Origin: Clostridiales bacterium Firm_04
GTDB taxonomy: Bacteria > Bacillota > Clostridia > Oscillospirales > Ruminococcaceae
Length of the DNA stretch: 62,284 nt
Assembly: GCA_001603005.1 (NCBI GenBank)
Contig: LVAJ01000022.1
Location: 1-62,284 of the forward strand
Reading direction: 5' to 3'
Shown: piece by piece, positions 7,117 to 16,624 of the stretch
Layout: every line of letters begins with the position of its first letter
Position numbering within the stretch: the stretch's first letter is position 1
Translations under genes and position numbers: made by a program
The notes under the pieces: generated by a model
Databases searched by the model: none
What the model was told of the DNA's origin: nothing
Seen by the model: the letters and a program-made list of their open reading frames with translations, nothing else

Positions 7117-7914
7117 TCAGCGGTACAGCTCGGTTCCGAAGAACACCTTGTTGAAGAAGTCGCGGGTTTTCGCCTCGCCGAGCTCCTTCTTGAACACATC
7201 GGTCGAAACACCGCCCTTGTCGATCAGTCCGTCGGAATATTCCTGCGTGACATCGAGATGCTTCTGCATTCCTTCCGGCGTGCAGACCTCTGCATTCTTT
7301 GCCGCATCCAGATAGGTCTCCAGCGAATCATTGAACATCTTCGCATTGCGGTCGTCGTCCTTAAGCTGCTTCAGCATCACCACATTGAGCAGATAGTCGT
7401 ACCAGTTTTCCGATGCCTGCACATCTTCCACATCGTTATACCGTTCGGTCATCTCCCGCAGCGAATCGAGCACAGCAACATACTGTTCATTCTGCGGATT
7501 CTCGACCACATCGTAAAATTCCACATAGGATTTGCGGCTTCCGGCGATGTACATGAAATCAAGCGCGCAGAGCGGCACATTCCGTTCCACCGGCGTGATC
7601 ATGAACGAGAGCATCTGCATGAAGCCCATATCCGCGGTCATGACGGAGAGGTTGCCGAGATCCTCGACCTTGTACTGATCGACATGGAACTTCATGAAGC
7701 CGTTGAGCGTCATGTCGGTGTATTCGCCCGTGTCGAGCTGCTCAACATTGTAGCGGGACTGCACCGCATGCAGACCGTTTTCCACCAGACCGTTCATCTG
7801 CTTTTTGTTCTGCCTGCCCTTAAAGATGATGAACACAACGAGCAGCGCGATCAGCAAAAGCAAAATCAGCAGGATATACAGCACGATTTTCTTCTTTTTA
7901 CCCTTTTCTTTCAT
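7117..7914 (-). CDS. Membrane-anchored extracellular protein of unknown function
   Basis: A 265-residue protein. ATG at 7914 follows AGGAG by 8 bases; the frame continues upstream without a better start. KEKGKKKK is followed by one hydrophobic helix (about residues 9-29), so by the positive-inside rule the remaining ~235 residues face outward. The soluble part contains VPLCALDFMYIAGSRKSYVE and ends FFNKVFFGTELYR. These two stretches faintly recall ferredoxin-dependent bilin reductases, but an external location argues against that activity, so I give no function. It is monocistronic, with a terminator at 7041-7083. Confidence 0.7.
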   Translation of the reverse strand: MKEKGKKKKIVLYILLILLLLIALLVVFIIFKGRQNKKQMNGLVENGLHAVQSRYNVEQLDTGEYTDMTLNGFMKFHVDQYKVEDLGNLSVMTADMGFMQMLSFMITPVERNVPLCALDFMYIAGSRKSYVEFYDVVENPQNEQYVAVLDSLREMTERYNDVEDVQASENWYDYLLNVVMLKQLKDDDRNAKMFNDSLETYLDAAKNAEVCTPEGMQKHLDVTQEYSDGLIDKGGVSTDVFKKELGEAKTRDFFNKVFFGTELYR

Positions 7915-8198
7915 TTCTGAACACTCCTTTTTTGAATTACGCATCGAAAGCATCTCTATTATAACATATTGAAACAGATTTTGCAATGGGGCGCGCATGC
8001 AAAAAATCCACTTTTCGCTTCATGGGCACACGCACGAATGAGAATCCGCGCCGGACACTGCCCGCTGATTCCCTGCTGCGCCGGAACATACAATGGGCGC
8101 AGCCGGCAAAACCCGTCATTTCCATGTTTGGCTCGGCATGCGAACCGTCTTCTCACCCGACACAAATAAAAATATTTCTGAAATCTTGTAAAATATAC

Positions 8199-8227
8199 TT
8201 GACAAAGAGAAAAATATAGTGTATAAT
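8199..8227 (+). promoter_or_regulatory. Promoter of the second Xre/membrane pair
   Basis: TTGACA (8199-8204), a 17-bp spacer, and TATAAT (8222-8227). A 7-bp inverted repeat (CAGGGAC at 8235-8241, GTCCCTG at 8253-8259) follows in the early transcript and may be an operator or a leader hairpin. Confidence 0.85.
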
Positions 8228-8283
8228 ACAGGCACAGGGACAAGAGGATCCGGTCCCTGAACCGCCCGCGAAAGGAGATGCAC

Positions 8284-8499
8284 ATGAAAAACAAGCAAAT
8301 GAAGATCGCAAGGCTGGAGCATGACATGAACCAGCAGCAGCTTGCGGATGCAGTGGGCGTGACGCGGCAGACGATCAGCATGATCGAATCGGGAAACTAT
8401 AACCCCACGCTGAACCTCTGCATCGCGATCTGCCGTGTGCTGGGAAAAACACTCGATGAACTGTTCTGGACGGAGAACGAGGAAGGAGAATCCAAATGA
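8284..8499 (+). CDS. Xre/Cro-type transcriptional regulator, 71 residues
   Basis: A single helix-turn-helix domain: ARLEHDMNQQQLADAVG, then VTRQTISMIESGNYNPTLNL, then a tail ending DELFWTENEEGESK. ATG at 8284 is preferred over 8278 because it lies 6 bases after AAGGAG, whereas 8278 abuts it. The gene overlaps the next one by four bases (ATGA). The arrangement mirrors the 2643-3538 operon, but here the regulator comes first and there is one membrane gene. It probably controls its own promoter. Confidence 0.85.
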   Translation: MKNKQMKIARLEHDMNQQQLADAVGVTRQTISMIESGNYNPTLNLCIAICRVLGKTLDELFWTENEEGESK

Positions 8500-9047
8500 A
8501 AACGAATCAATCCAAACTGGAAGGCTATGTGCTTGAACAGACGAAGAAGAAAAACGGCGGCAAGCTCTACGATGAACGGGAAATGCAGCAGACATCCGGT
8601 GCGCTGGTAACGGGTGCTGCGATCGCAATGATCTTTGACTGCGTGATGATGGCGTTCCATTTCATCCGGCACAATACGGAGAAGGCGTATCCCTATCTGG
8701 CACAGCTGCTTGTGATGTGCGCCGGATTTGCGCTGGCATCGCTTGGACAGAAGCAGGCAAATCTGCCGAAAACGTTCTACGGCAAACCCATTTCACCGGA
8801 AAAGAGCGGAAAAGCATATGCAAAGCGGCTGGTATTCTGTGCGCTTGAATCTGCTGTTTTTACTGTGGTCATCACGATTTTCAATATCTATGACGGCTCA
8901 AAGCTGACCGGCGAGCTGATCGCCGATTCGGTGATCTCGTTTGTGATCTTTACGCTGCTGGATACCGCGTTTTGCGAATATCGCGTACATCGCTGGAGAA
9001 AGTTTCAGGCGGAGCTCGATGCCGAGGAAGATGACCTTGCGGACTGA
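8496..9047 (+). CDS. Four-helix membrane protein paired with the Xre regulator
   Basis: A 183-residue protein translationally coupled to the Xre gene (ATGA). A charged N-terminal region (about 30 residues, including KLYDEREMQQT) precedes two hydrophobic helices near residues 33-52 and 63-83. A cytoplasmic loop and two more helices follow near residues 108-127 and 138-155, then an acidic tail EEDDLAD. Such proteins are common partners of small Xre regulators in Clostridia, but the function is not known. A bidirectional terminator follows at once. Confidence 0.65.
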   Translation: MKTNQSKLEGYVLEQTKKKNGGKLYDEREMQQTSGALVTGAAIAMIFDCVMMAFHFIRHNTEKAYPYLAQLLVMCAGFALASLGQKQANLPKTFYGKPISPEKSGKAYAKRLVFCALESAVFTVVITIFNIYDGSKLTGELIADSVISFVIFTLLDTAFCEYRVHRWRKFQAELDAEEDDLAD

Positions 9048-9053
9048 TACAAA

Positions 9054-9090
9054 AATCCCGCATCACCGTTTGTTTTGGTGATGCGGGATT
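9054..9090. terminator. Bidirectional terminator between convergent genes
   Basis: AATCCCGCATCACC pairs with GGTGATGCGGGATT over a T-rich 9-base loop, between the stop codons of the rightward membrane gene and the leftward CotH gene. Confidence 0.85.
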
Positions 9091-9101
9091 CTGCTTTGCG
9101 G

Positions 9102-11861
9102 TCAGTTGATGCAGACCATTGAGAAGTCGGAGATCCGGTAGGTGCCGGTGCCCTTGTCGAGACCGATCAGGAACTTCACATTGTCATCCGAACGCGTCAT
9201 CGTGACGGTGTCGGTGATCGTCTGTGCATTCGGGGTGAAGGTGTGATCCTGATAGTAGTAGCTCTCGTACTGTCCGTAGCCCTGCTGGAACATCGAATAG
9301 GTGTTGATGTTCTGCGAAGTGCTGATCTTGTAGGTCATGCGGTAGGTCTTGCCTGCCTGCAGCGAAACGGTGCTGCTGCTGATCTGCGCATACTGTCCGG
9401 TGCGGGTGACATTGACCGTCACGCTGCCGTCGTCGTTGTATTCGATCGAGCCGGCGCCGTCATTCATCCAGATGCTCCAGCCGAACTGGTCGATCATGTT
9501 CGGATCGTCCTGCCAGTTGTCATTGATGCCGTAGAGCAGATTGAGATGATGCAGCGCATAGGAGCCGCGGCGGTCGTAGAAGTTGCGCAGGATCTTCACG
9601 GTGCTGCTGAAGCTTGCGCCGACGCCGAAGCGGTTGTAAGTGTCAATGATCGCCTGCTTCGTTGCATTCGCGTATGCGTCGATTTTTGCGGAAACCTTTG
9701 TGGAATCGAAGTTTTCCTTTGCAACAGCCTGATACCGCTTGAAGAACTGATCCTTGAATGTGGAATTGTTCATCAGCCGGAAGAACAGCGAAGCAATGCT
9801 CGTGATCTTGTTGGAGCGGTCCATATCCTTGAAATAATCGCGCCGTGCCGCACACTGTCCGTCATAGCCGGAAGAATATTCGGTATCGAACAGCAGGAAG
9901 CGCCATTTTCCGTCCGCATAGGGATTGGACGCATCGGTTTCATCGGCACGCCAGATCATCCAGTTGTTGTTGTTGATCATGCAGTCCCAGTTGACGATGT
10001 AGCTTTCAAACGCAACAAAATCCATGAAGCCCTGTACGTCGATCGTATCGCAGACGCGCTGATAGTTCGCTGCATTGGACATATCTGCGGACATTGCCCA
10101 GTTGAAGAACTGCTCGAAGCTCTGATAGGTCGATTGCAGACCGGCGTATTCCTTGCCGTTCTTGACCGTGGTCACATTGTCTGCATCCACATGATAATGC
10201 GATTCGACATAGTTTTCATCGAGTTTCTCCTGCATGGAGTAATAGCCCCAGAACTCGCCGTCGAGGAACACAATATAGTCATATTTTGCCTGCGTTCCGA
10301 GCGCGAGCCCCTCTGCGAGCGACTGGTTCAGATCGTCGCGGAAGCGGCAGCTGTCATAGCCGTTGCCGCCGTTGCGGATCGTGACCTTTTTGTATTCCTT
10401 GATCTTGCTGCCGTCGGTATCGACCGCGCCGCCCTCAAAGAAATCATGCTGCATTTTGTTTGCGCCGTATTCGCGCCGCGCGTAGAATGTCATGCTTTTC
10501 TGCGCAAAAGCGGTCGTCCAGTTTCCGGCAATGCGCACGCCGACATCCTCTGTGAATTTCAGCTTGCCCTGCTCAAAGACCTGAATATTGCACGGACGCT
10601 CCCACTCTTTGCCTTCCATGTTATAGTTGGTGGGATTTTCGCTGCTGCCGACGTCGAGATTCGGATCGAAGCTGCCGCTGTTCTTCCAGCGCTCATACTG
10701 GTTGCCGATCATGTAGATGCCTTTTTCCTTGTCGAAGAAATTGCTGCTGTCGGTGGAAATGGAGAGCACCTTCATATCGGTGTAATAGGGCGCGGTCTTG
10801 CCGATGAAATAATTGTTTGTCGCGACGGCGCTGAATTTGCCGCTGCTGTCCTTGCAGACCGCGCGCACGACCATGCCCTTGTCCACAGGCTGTGTCGGCG
10901 GCGTATAGCCGCGCAGTGCAATGTCGCGCACCGCTGCGAGCACATTGGGGTCATTCGTGTTGTTGCGGATGCTGATGCTGCTCTGATACTGCTTTGCCGA
11001 AGAGGATGTGCGCGGATCGGAGCCGTCCAGCGTATAGAGGATCGTATTGCCGGCGCTGTCGGAAAGCGTCAGCTGGAATGCGTCATTGTAGAAGCCGCCT
11101 TCCTGCGAAAAGACCGGTTTTTCCACGCGGTCGATGACGGCAGCGGCATCATTGGATTTGCCGGGTGTCGGTTTCAGAAGCGCGAACTGATCGGAGCCGT
11201 TTGTATATCTGCCGTAGGTGACGTCTGCATCCAGCTCCGGCAGCGCGACGGTATCCAGCTCGGTGCCGTCCGCCGCGGTCAGGTAGATCTTTTCGCCCGC
11301 CGCACTGATCTTGAATGCGGCATGCTTTTCGCTGCCGGTGTCATCCCTGTCGTCGCAGAAAATGATGCAGTAGGAATCTGCTGCGAGGGATGCGCCGTCC
11401 GGAAATTTGAACTTATAGCGGTTTTTGTCGCCGTCGGAAACGCCGATGCCGCTCAGGTCAATTGCGGAATCGCCTGCGTTGTAAAGCTCGATCCAGTCCG
11501 GAGAGGTGCCGTCAGCCGCTTTCAGCGCGGTCTTGTTTGTCGCGCAGACCTCATTGATCTTCAGGCTTGCCGCGCCGTCCGAGGAACCGCCGCCGAGGAG
11601 CGAGCGCTTCAGAACGGTGAGGTCGGCGGCATTCACTCTGCCGTCATTGTTCAGGTCGCCGCCCATTGCTTCGTCTGTTTTCGTCAGCAGATAACGCTGC
11701 AGTGCGCGGGCATCGGATGCATCGAGCCGGCTGTCGCCGTTGAGATCGCCGATGCGTGCGGCAAGCGCATGCAGTGCAGGATTCATTTCTGCGCAGACAC
11801 CGCTGCCGGCTGCACAGACGGTCAGGACAGCAAGAAGCCCTGCCGTAATGCGTTTTGTCAT
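9102..11861 (-). CDS. Secreted dockerin protein with lamin-tail and CotH domains
   Basis: A 919-residue exported protein with signal peptide MTKRITAGLLAVLTVCAAGS. A type I dockerin (residues ~37-95) shows both calcium loops, GDLNGDSRLDASD and GDLNNDGRVNAAD. A lamin-tail-type domain (~105-210: INEVCATNKT, WIELYNAG) and a chitobiase-C-terminal-like segment (~230-330: LYTLDGSDPRT) follow. A CotH domain (~400-700: VRIAGNWTT, FLDGEFWGYYSMQEKLDENY) and a C-terminal binding-module-like domain complete it. ATG at 11861 is chosen because it lies 8 bases after GGGGG; ATG at 11867 is too close. The dockerin implies attachment to a cohesin scaffold, and CotH proteins are recurrent in cellulosomal Ruminococci. 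The actual activity (kinase or structural) is not shown. Confidence 0.9.
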   Translation of the reverse strand: MTKRITAGLLAVLTVCAAGSGVCAEMNPALHALAARIGDLNGDSRLDASDARALQRYLLTKTDEAMGGDLNNDGRVNAADLTVLKRSLLGGGSSDGAASLKINEVCATNKTALKAADGTSPDWIELYNAGDSAIDLSGIGVSDGDKNRYKFKFPDGASLAADSYCIIFCDDRDDTGSEKHAAFKISAAGEKIYLTAADGTELDTVALPELDADVTYGRYTNGSDQFALLKPTPGKSNDAAAVIDRVEKPVFSQEGGFYNDAFQLTLSDSAGNTILYTLDGSDPRTSSSAKQYQSSISIRNNTNDPNVLAAVRDIALRGYTPPTQPVDKGMVVRAVCKDSSGKFSAVATNNYFIGKTAPYYTDMKVLSISTDSSNFFDKEKGIYMIGNQYERWKNSGSFDPNLDVGSSENPTNYNMEGKEWERPCNIQVFEQGKLKFTEDVGVRIAGNWTTAFAQKSMTFYARREYGANKMQHDFFEGGAVDTDGSKIKEYKKVTIRNGGNGYDSCRFRDDLNQSLAEGLALGTQAKYDYIVFLDGEFWGYYSMQEKLDENYVESHYHVDADNVTTVKNGKEYAGLQSTYQSFEQFFNWAMSADMSNAANYQRVCDTIDVQGFMDFVAFESYIVNWDCMINNNNWMIWRADETDASNPYADGKWRFLLFDTEYSSGYDGQCAARRDYFKDMDRSNKITSIASLFFRLMNNSTFKDQFFKRYQAVAKENFDSTKVSAKIDAYANATKQAIIDTYNRFGVGASFSSTVKILRNFYDRRGSYALHHLNLLYGINDNWQDDPNMIDQFGWSIWMNDGAGSIEYNDDGSVTVNVTRTGQYAQISSSTVSLQAGKTYRMTYKISTSQNINTYSMFQQGYGQYESYYYQDHTFTPNAQTITDTVTMTRSDDNVKFLIGLDKGTGTYRISDFSMVCIN

Positions 11862-12073
11862 GATCATTCCCCCAAAAAAGATTGTACAGAGCATGCTCTG
11901 TCTGATTTCATTGTAATGCTTTTTCAGGCGCTCCGCAATGTGCAAAAATCCGGATTGTATGATATTTTGTGCAAATTCCGGACCTTTCGGCTGCATGTAC
12001 CGCGCATCCGATCAGCAGCGCCGTCCGATGTGCCGCACGGAACGGTCTGCCGTGCATTTTTCGTGCATTTGTC

Positions 12074-12102
12074 TTGACTTTTCGGGGCTTTTGTGCTATA
12101 CT
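12074..12102 (+). promoter_or_regulatory. ileS promoter
   Basis: TTGACT (12074-12079), a 17-bp spacer, and TATACT (12097-12102). The leader to the ileS start is only about 45 bases, so there is no room for a T-box. Confidence 0.75.
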
Positions 12103-12153
12103 ATCCGTGTATGTTTTGTGCATGAATCTATCCGAAAGAAAGGATGTATCAGG

Positions 12154-15100
12154 ATGAACAGTTATCAGCCGCTGGACAGCAGTCCGAAGCTCGGCGCGAT
12201 CCAGCAGGATATGCTCGGACGCTGGAAGCAGGAAAATGTCTTTGAGCGCTCTGTCCACAACGGACAGGCAGAGGAGGTCGTCTTCTATGACGGTCCCCCG
12301 TTCCCGACCGGTATCCCGCACCACGGCACCGTGCTCGTTTCCTTTATCAAGGACATGATCGCCCGCTACCACACCATGAAGGGCTATTCCGTGCCGCGTG
12401 TCTGGGGCTGGGACTGCCACGGTCTGCCGATCGAGACACAGGCGGAAAAAGCGCTCGGCATCGACAGCAAGACCGAGATCGAACGTACCATCGGCATCGG
12501 CAAGTTCAATGATGCCTGCCGCGATATCGTTTCCAGAAACAACGAAACATGGCGCGAATACGTCGATCAGATGGCGCGCTGGGTTGATTATGACGGCGCC
12601 TACAAGACCATGAACCTCTCCTATATGGAGTCCGTTATGTGGGCATTCAAGCAGTGCTATGACAAGGGACTGATCTACCGCAACTACCGCGTCACGCCGT
12701 ACTGCTGCCGCTGCGAAACATCCCTTTCGATCTCTGATACCAGAGAATCCGACTCCACCCGTCCGCGTCAGGACAGATGGATCATCACCAAGTTCAAGAC
12801 CGATGAACAGATCGACGGCAAGCAGGTCTACTTCCTCGCATGGACGACCACGCCGTGGACGCTGCCTTCCAACCTCTGCCTTGCAGTCGGCGAAAAGCTC
12901 GACTATGCGTATACAGAGGTCGAGGGCGAGGTGTTCATCGCCTGTAAGGCAACGCTCTCTCACTTCCCGAAGATCTTCGGCAAAAAGCCGGTCATCCTGA
13001 AGGAGTGCAAGGGTGCAGACCTCGTCGGCAAGACCTACGAGCCGCTGTTCCCCTACTTCGCAGACAAGGCAAATGAGGGCGCATTCCGTGTCGTCACCGC
13101 AGATTATGTCGGCTCCGAGGAAGGTGTCGGTATCGTGCATACCGCGCCGGCATTCGGTGAGGACGACTACTGGACCTGCCGCAATCACAATATCCCGATG
13201 GTCAATCCGGTCGATGAAAAGGGACACTTCACCAAGGAAGTCACCGATTTCTATACCGATACCGATGCAAAGACCGTCATCGAGATGAACCCGACCGTCA
13301 TCCGCTTCCTCTATGACAACGGCAAGGCTGTCGCAGACGGCACGATCGAGCATAACTATCCGCACTGCTGGCGCTGCCGCGAGCCGCTGATCTATAAGGC
13401 AATGGATGCGTGGTACCTCAACATCGAAAAACTCAAGCCGCGCCTCATCGAGCTGAACAATACACAGGTCAACTGGATTCCGGATTCCGTCAAGGATTCC
13501 CGCTTCGGCAAGTGGCTCGAAAATGCCCGCGACTGGAATATTTCCAGAAACCGCTACTGGTCTACGCCGATCCCGATCTGGGAGTGCCCGGACTGCGGCG
13601 AGCGCGTCGTGCTCGGCTCTCTCGACGAGATCGAGCAGCGCTCCGGCAAGCGCCTCGACAATCTGCACAGACAGTTCGTCGATGAAGTCACCTTCCCCTG
13701 CAAGTGCGGCGCGACCATGCACCGTGTTCCGGAAGTGCTCGACTGCTGGTTTGAATCCGGCTGCGTGCCGTTCGCACAGAAGCACTATCCGTTCGAGAAC
13801 AAGGAGTGGTTTGAATCCCACTTCCCGTGCGATTTCATCGTCGAATACACCGGTCAGATCCGCTGCTGGTTCTATTACCTGCATGTCATGGCGACCGCGC
13901 TGTTTGACCGTCCGGCGTTCAAGAACTGCGTCGTACACGGCACCATTCTCGATGAGAACGGCAAAAAGCTCTCGAAGTCCAATCACAACTATACCGATCC
14001 GATGCAGCTGATGAAGGAATTTGGCACGGATGCGTTCAGACTGTATCTGTTCCAGTCCAATGCAATGCTGGTCGGCGACCTGCGCTTCAAGGACAGCGGC
14101 ATCAAGGATATGCTCCAGCAGCTCATTCTGCCGCTCTGGAACGCCTGCAACTTCTTCATTTCCTATGCGAATATCGACGGCTATCATCCGGACGAAGTGC
14201 CGGTCCCGCAGTCCGATAATCAGCTCGATCAGTGGATCCTTGCACTGCTCTATGAGACCGAACAGAAGATCTCCGCAAATATGGAGCAGTATCTCGTCAA
14301 TCACTTCACCGATCAGCTTGACGCGCTCATGGACGGTCTGACGAACTGGTTCATCCGCCGCTCCCGCCGCCGCTTCTGGGGCAAGGAGATGACCGCGGAC
14401 AAGAAGAATGCGTATGATACGCTGCTCTATGTGCTGGTCAACACCTGCAAGCTGTTTGCACCGGCTGCACCGATCCTTTCGGATTATCTCTACCGCATCC
14501 TGACCGGCGCGGATTCCGTGCACCTCGCTGCATGGCCGCAGATCCCTGCTGCATTTGAGAACAAGACGCTGCTGCGTGAGATCGAAGTCACCAGAAACGT
14601 CATCTCCCTTGCACATGCGCTGCGCAGCAAGAACAACATCAAGATCCGTCAGCCGCTCAGCAAGCTGCGTGCGGCACTGGTCTCGCAGGAATCTGCGCAG
14701 ATCGTCACCCGCTTCACGGATATCATCGCAGAGGAGCTGAACGTCAAGCAGGTCGAGGTTGCTGACGATGTTTCCGCGATCGCAGATGTGCAGTATGCAC
14801 CGAACTTCAACGCGATCCGCGATCTCTACCGCGACCGTGTGCCGGTGCTCATCAAGGCGATCAAGTCCGGCGCATTCAAGCTCACCGAGGATGCCGCTGT
14901 GCTGACAATCGACGGCAAAGAGGAATCCTTCGATCCGGATATCATCCTCGTCACCTATCAGGCAAAGGACGGCGGTCATATCATGAGCGAGCACGGCATT
15001 GTCGTTTCGCTCGACCTGACGATCACCGATGAGCTGCGTGCAGAGGGCGTTGCCCGCGATCTGGTGCGCATGATTCAGGATGCCAGAAAGCAGAGCGGCT

Positions 15101-15273
15101 GCGAGATCTCTGACCGCATCGTGCTCCAGCTGGACGGCGCATATCCGGAAGCATACACTGATTATATCTGCGGCGAAACGCTTGCAACGCTCGGCAAGGT
15201 CGCGGCGCCGATCTCTGAATTTGAGGTCGAGGGCACCGAGGGCGTCATCAAGGCGGCAATCGCAAAGGCATAA
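12154..15273 (+). CDS. ileS: Isoleucyl-tRNA synthetase, eukaryote-like type 2
   Basis: A 1039-residue class I synthetase. FPTGIPHHGTVL carries the HIGH-type motif, and GKKLSKSNHNYTD replaces the KMSKS-type signature of ordinary bacterial IleRS. VWGWDCHGLPIE and the N-terminus MNSYQPLDSSPKLGAIQQ also match the type 2 group, whose members in other bacteria are often less sensitive to mupirocin. ATG at 12154 is the start giving the family N-terminus; AAAGGA lies about 10 bases upstream. Unlike valS, it has a short leader without a T-box. rmuC follows 70 bases downstream after a GGGCAC/GTGCCC hairpin (about 15289-15314). Confidence 0.95.
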   Translation: MNSYQPLDSSPKLGAIQQDMLGRWKQENVFERSVHNGQAEEVVFYDGPPFPTGIPHHGTVLVSFIKDMIARYHTMKGYSVPRVWGWDCHGLPIETQAEKALGIDSKTEIERTIGIGKFNDACRDIVSRNNETWREYVDQMARWVDYDGAYKTMNLSYMESVMWAFKQCYDKGLIYRNYRVTPYCCRCETSLSISDTRESDSTRPRQDRWIITKFKTDEQIDGKQVYFLAWTTTPWTLPSNLCLAVGEKLDYAYTEVEGEVFIACKATLSHFPKIFGKKPVILKECKGADLVGKTYEPLFPYFADKANEGAFRVVTADYVGSEEGVGIVHTAPAFGEDDYWTCRNHNIPMVNPVDEKGHFTKEVTDFYTDTDAKTVIEMNPTVIRFLYDNGKAVADGTIEHNYPHCWRCREPLIYKAMDAWYLNIEKLKPRLIELNNTQVNWIPDSVKDSRFGKWLENARDWNISRNRYWSTPIPIWECPDCGERVVLGSLDEIEQRSGKRLDNLHRQFVDEVTFPCKCGATMHRVPEVLDCWFESGCVPFAQKHYPFENKEWFESHFPCDFIVEYTGQIRCWFYYLHVMATALFDRPAFKNCVVHGTILDENGKKLSKSNHNYTDPMQLMKEFGTDAFRLYLFQSNAMLVGDLRFKDSGIKDMLQQLILPLWNACNFFISYANIDGYHPDEVPVPQSDNQLDQWILALLYETEQKISANMEQYLVNHFTDQLDALMDGLTNWFIRRSRRRFWGKEMTADKKNAYDTLLYVLVNTCKLFAPAAPILSDYLYRILTGADSVHLAAWPQIPAAFENKTLLREIEVTRNVISLAHALRSKNNIKIRQPLSKLRAALVSQESAQIVTRFTDIIAEELNVKQVEVADDVSAIADVQYAPNFNAIRDLYRDRVPVLIKAIKSGAFKLTEDAAVLTIDGKEESFDPDIILVTYQAKDGGHIMSEHGIVVSLDLTITDELRAEGVARDLVRMIQDARKQSGCEISDRIVLQLDGAYPEAYTDYICGETLATLGKVAAPISEFEVEGTEGVIKAAIAKA

Positions 15274-15343
15274 TGGCTATCAGAATGGGCACTGGCTTTT
15301 ACAGTCGGTGCCCGTTTGGTATCTCTCAGGAAAGGATTTGCTT

Positions 15344-16624
15344 ATGGACAAACTGACCGCAGTGCTTGCAATACTCGGCATCCTCATCCAAGCGCTGATT
15401 CTGGCGCTGCTGATCCGCAGAAAGCCCGCCAGAGAACGCGGCGCGATGCAGGAGATGCTCCGGCGCATGCAGAAAGAGGAACAGAAGCTCCGGCGGGAAC
15501 AGTCCGCGCAGACAAACGAGACCATTCAGCTTTCAATGCAGATGGTCAGCGACAATCTTTCGCAGAACCAGTCCCAGACCAGAGACACCACGGCGGCGCA
15601 GCTGCGGCAGTTTGAGGAGCGCATTCAGGGGCTGGAATCCGCAAACGCAAGGGCAATGTCCGAGCTGCGCGAGACAGTCTCGCAGCAAATGGAGCAGCTC
15701 CGCACGCAGAATGAGCAGCGCCTCAAAGAGATCCAAAAAACCGTGGACGACACCCTGCAGGAGCATCTGGAACGGAAAATGAACGAGAGCTTCAAGCGCG
15801 TGACCGAAAGCCTTGAGGCGGTCTACAAGGGGCTCGGCGAGATGAAAACGCTCGCGCATGATGTCGGCGGGCTGAAACGCGTGCTCTCCAATGTCAAATC
15901 ACGCGGCACGCTCGGCGAGATCCGGCTCGGCAGCATTTTGCAGGAGATCCTCGCGCCGGAGCAATATGATTCCAATGTGGAGACCGTCGCCGGCAGCGGA
16001 AAGCGCGTCGAATTTGCGATCAAGCTGCCGACCGAGGACGGACATCCGGTCTGGCTGCCGATCGACTCCAAATTCCCCGCGGACTGCTATATGCAGCTGC
16101 TCGACGCACAGGAATCCGGCGATAAAAATGCAGTCGATGCGGCACAAATGCAGCTTCGGCAGCGCATCCTCGGCTTTGCGAAGGATATCCGCGACAAGTA
16201 TCTGCATGAACCGGATACCACTGCATTCGGCATCATGTTCCTGCCGTTTGAGGGGCTGTATTCCGAGATCGTCAGCAGCGGTCTGACCGAGGAATTGCAG
16301 CAGAAATATGCGGTCAATGTTGCGGGACCTTCGACCATGGCGGCAATGCTCAATGCGCTGTACATGGGCTTCCGGACGCTCGCGATCCAGAAGCAGTCCG
16401 ATCAGGTCTGGCAGATCCTGAGCGGCGTCAAGGATGAGTTCGGCAGATTCGAGGACGCGCTGAACGGAACAAAGAAAAAGCTCGATGCTGCCGGCAGAGA
16501 GCTCGATCAGCTGGTCGGCGTCCGGACAAGGGCGATCAACCGCCGCCTTGCCGATGTGCAGCGGCTCGGTCTGCCCGCAGAGGGCGGCACGGAAACAACG
16601 GGGGTGCAGTATGACGATCCATGA
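15344..16624 (+). CDS. rmuC: RmuC-family DNA recombination protein
   Basis: A 426-residue protein. It has an N-terminal membrane helix (MDKLTAVLAILGILIQALIL), a long coiled coil (about residues 30-165, rich in Gln, Glu and Arg), and the RmuC nuclease-like core. The core shows SRGTLGEIRLGSILQEIL, VEFAIKLP, PIDSKFPADCY and IMFLPFEGLYSE. ATG at 15344 follows AGGAAAGGA. RmuC proteins limit inverted-repeat rearrangements and are linked to restriction-endonuclease-like folds. The next gene starts inside its last codons (14-base overlap). Confidence 0.92.
   Translation: MDKLTAVLAILGILIQALILALLIRRKPARERGAMQEMLRRMQKEEQKLRREQSAQTNETIQLSMQMVSDNLSQNQSQTRDTTAAQLRQFEERIQGLESANARAMSELRETVSQQMEQLRTQNEQRLKEIQKTVDDTLQEHLERKMNESFKRVTESLEAVYKGLGEMKTLAHDVGGLKRVLSNVKSRGTLGEIRLGSILQEILAPEQYDSNVETVAGSGKRVEFAIKLPTEDGHPVWLPIDSKFPADCYMQLLDAQESGDKNAVDAAQMQLRQRILGFAKDIRDKYLHEPDTTAFGIMFLPFEGLYSEIVSSGLTEELQQKYAVNVAGPSTMAAMLNALYMGFRTLAIQKQSDQVWQILSGVKDEFGRFEDALNGTKKKLDAAGRELDQLVGVRTRAINRRLADVQRLGLPAEGGTETTGVQYDDP

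Noticed and set aside
9243..12077. A 944-codon open frame antisense to the CotH-dockerin gene
   Set aside because: Composition is the reverse shadow of a GC-rich coding strand; the opposite strand has a signal peptide, dockerin and CotH motifs.
11908..14994. A 1028-codon open frame antisense to ileS
   Set aside because: Shadow of ileS, which carries all synthetase motifs; no plausible start or domain on this strand.
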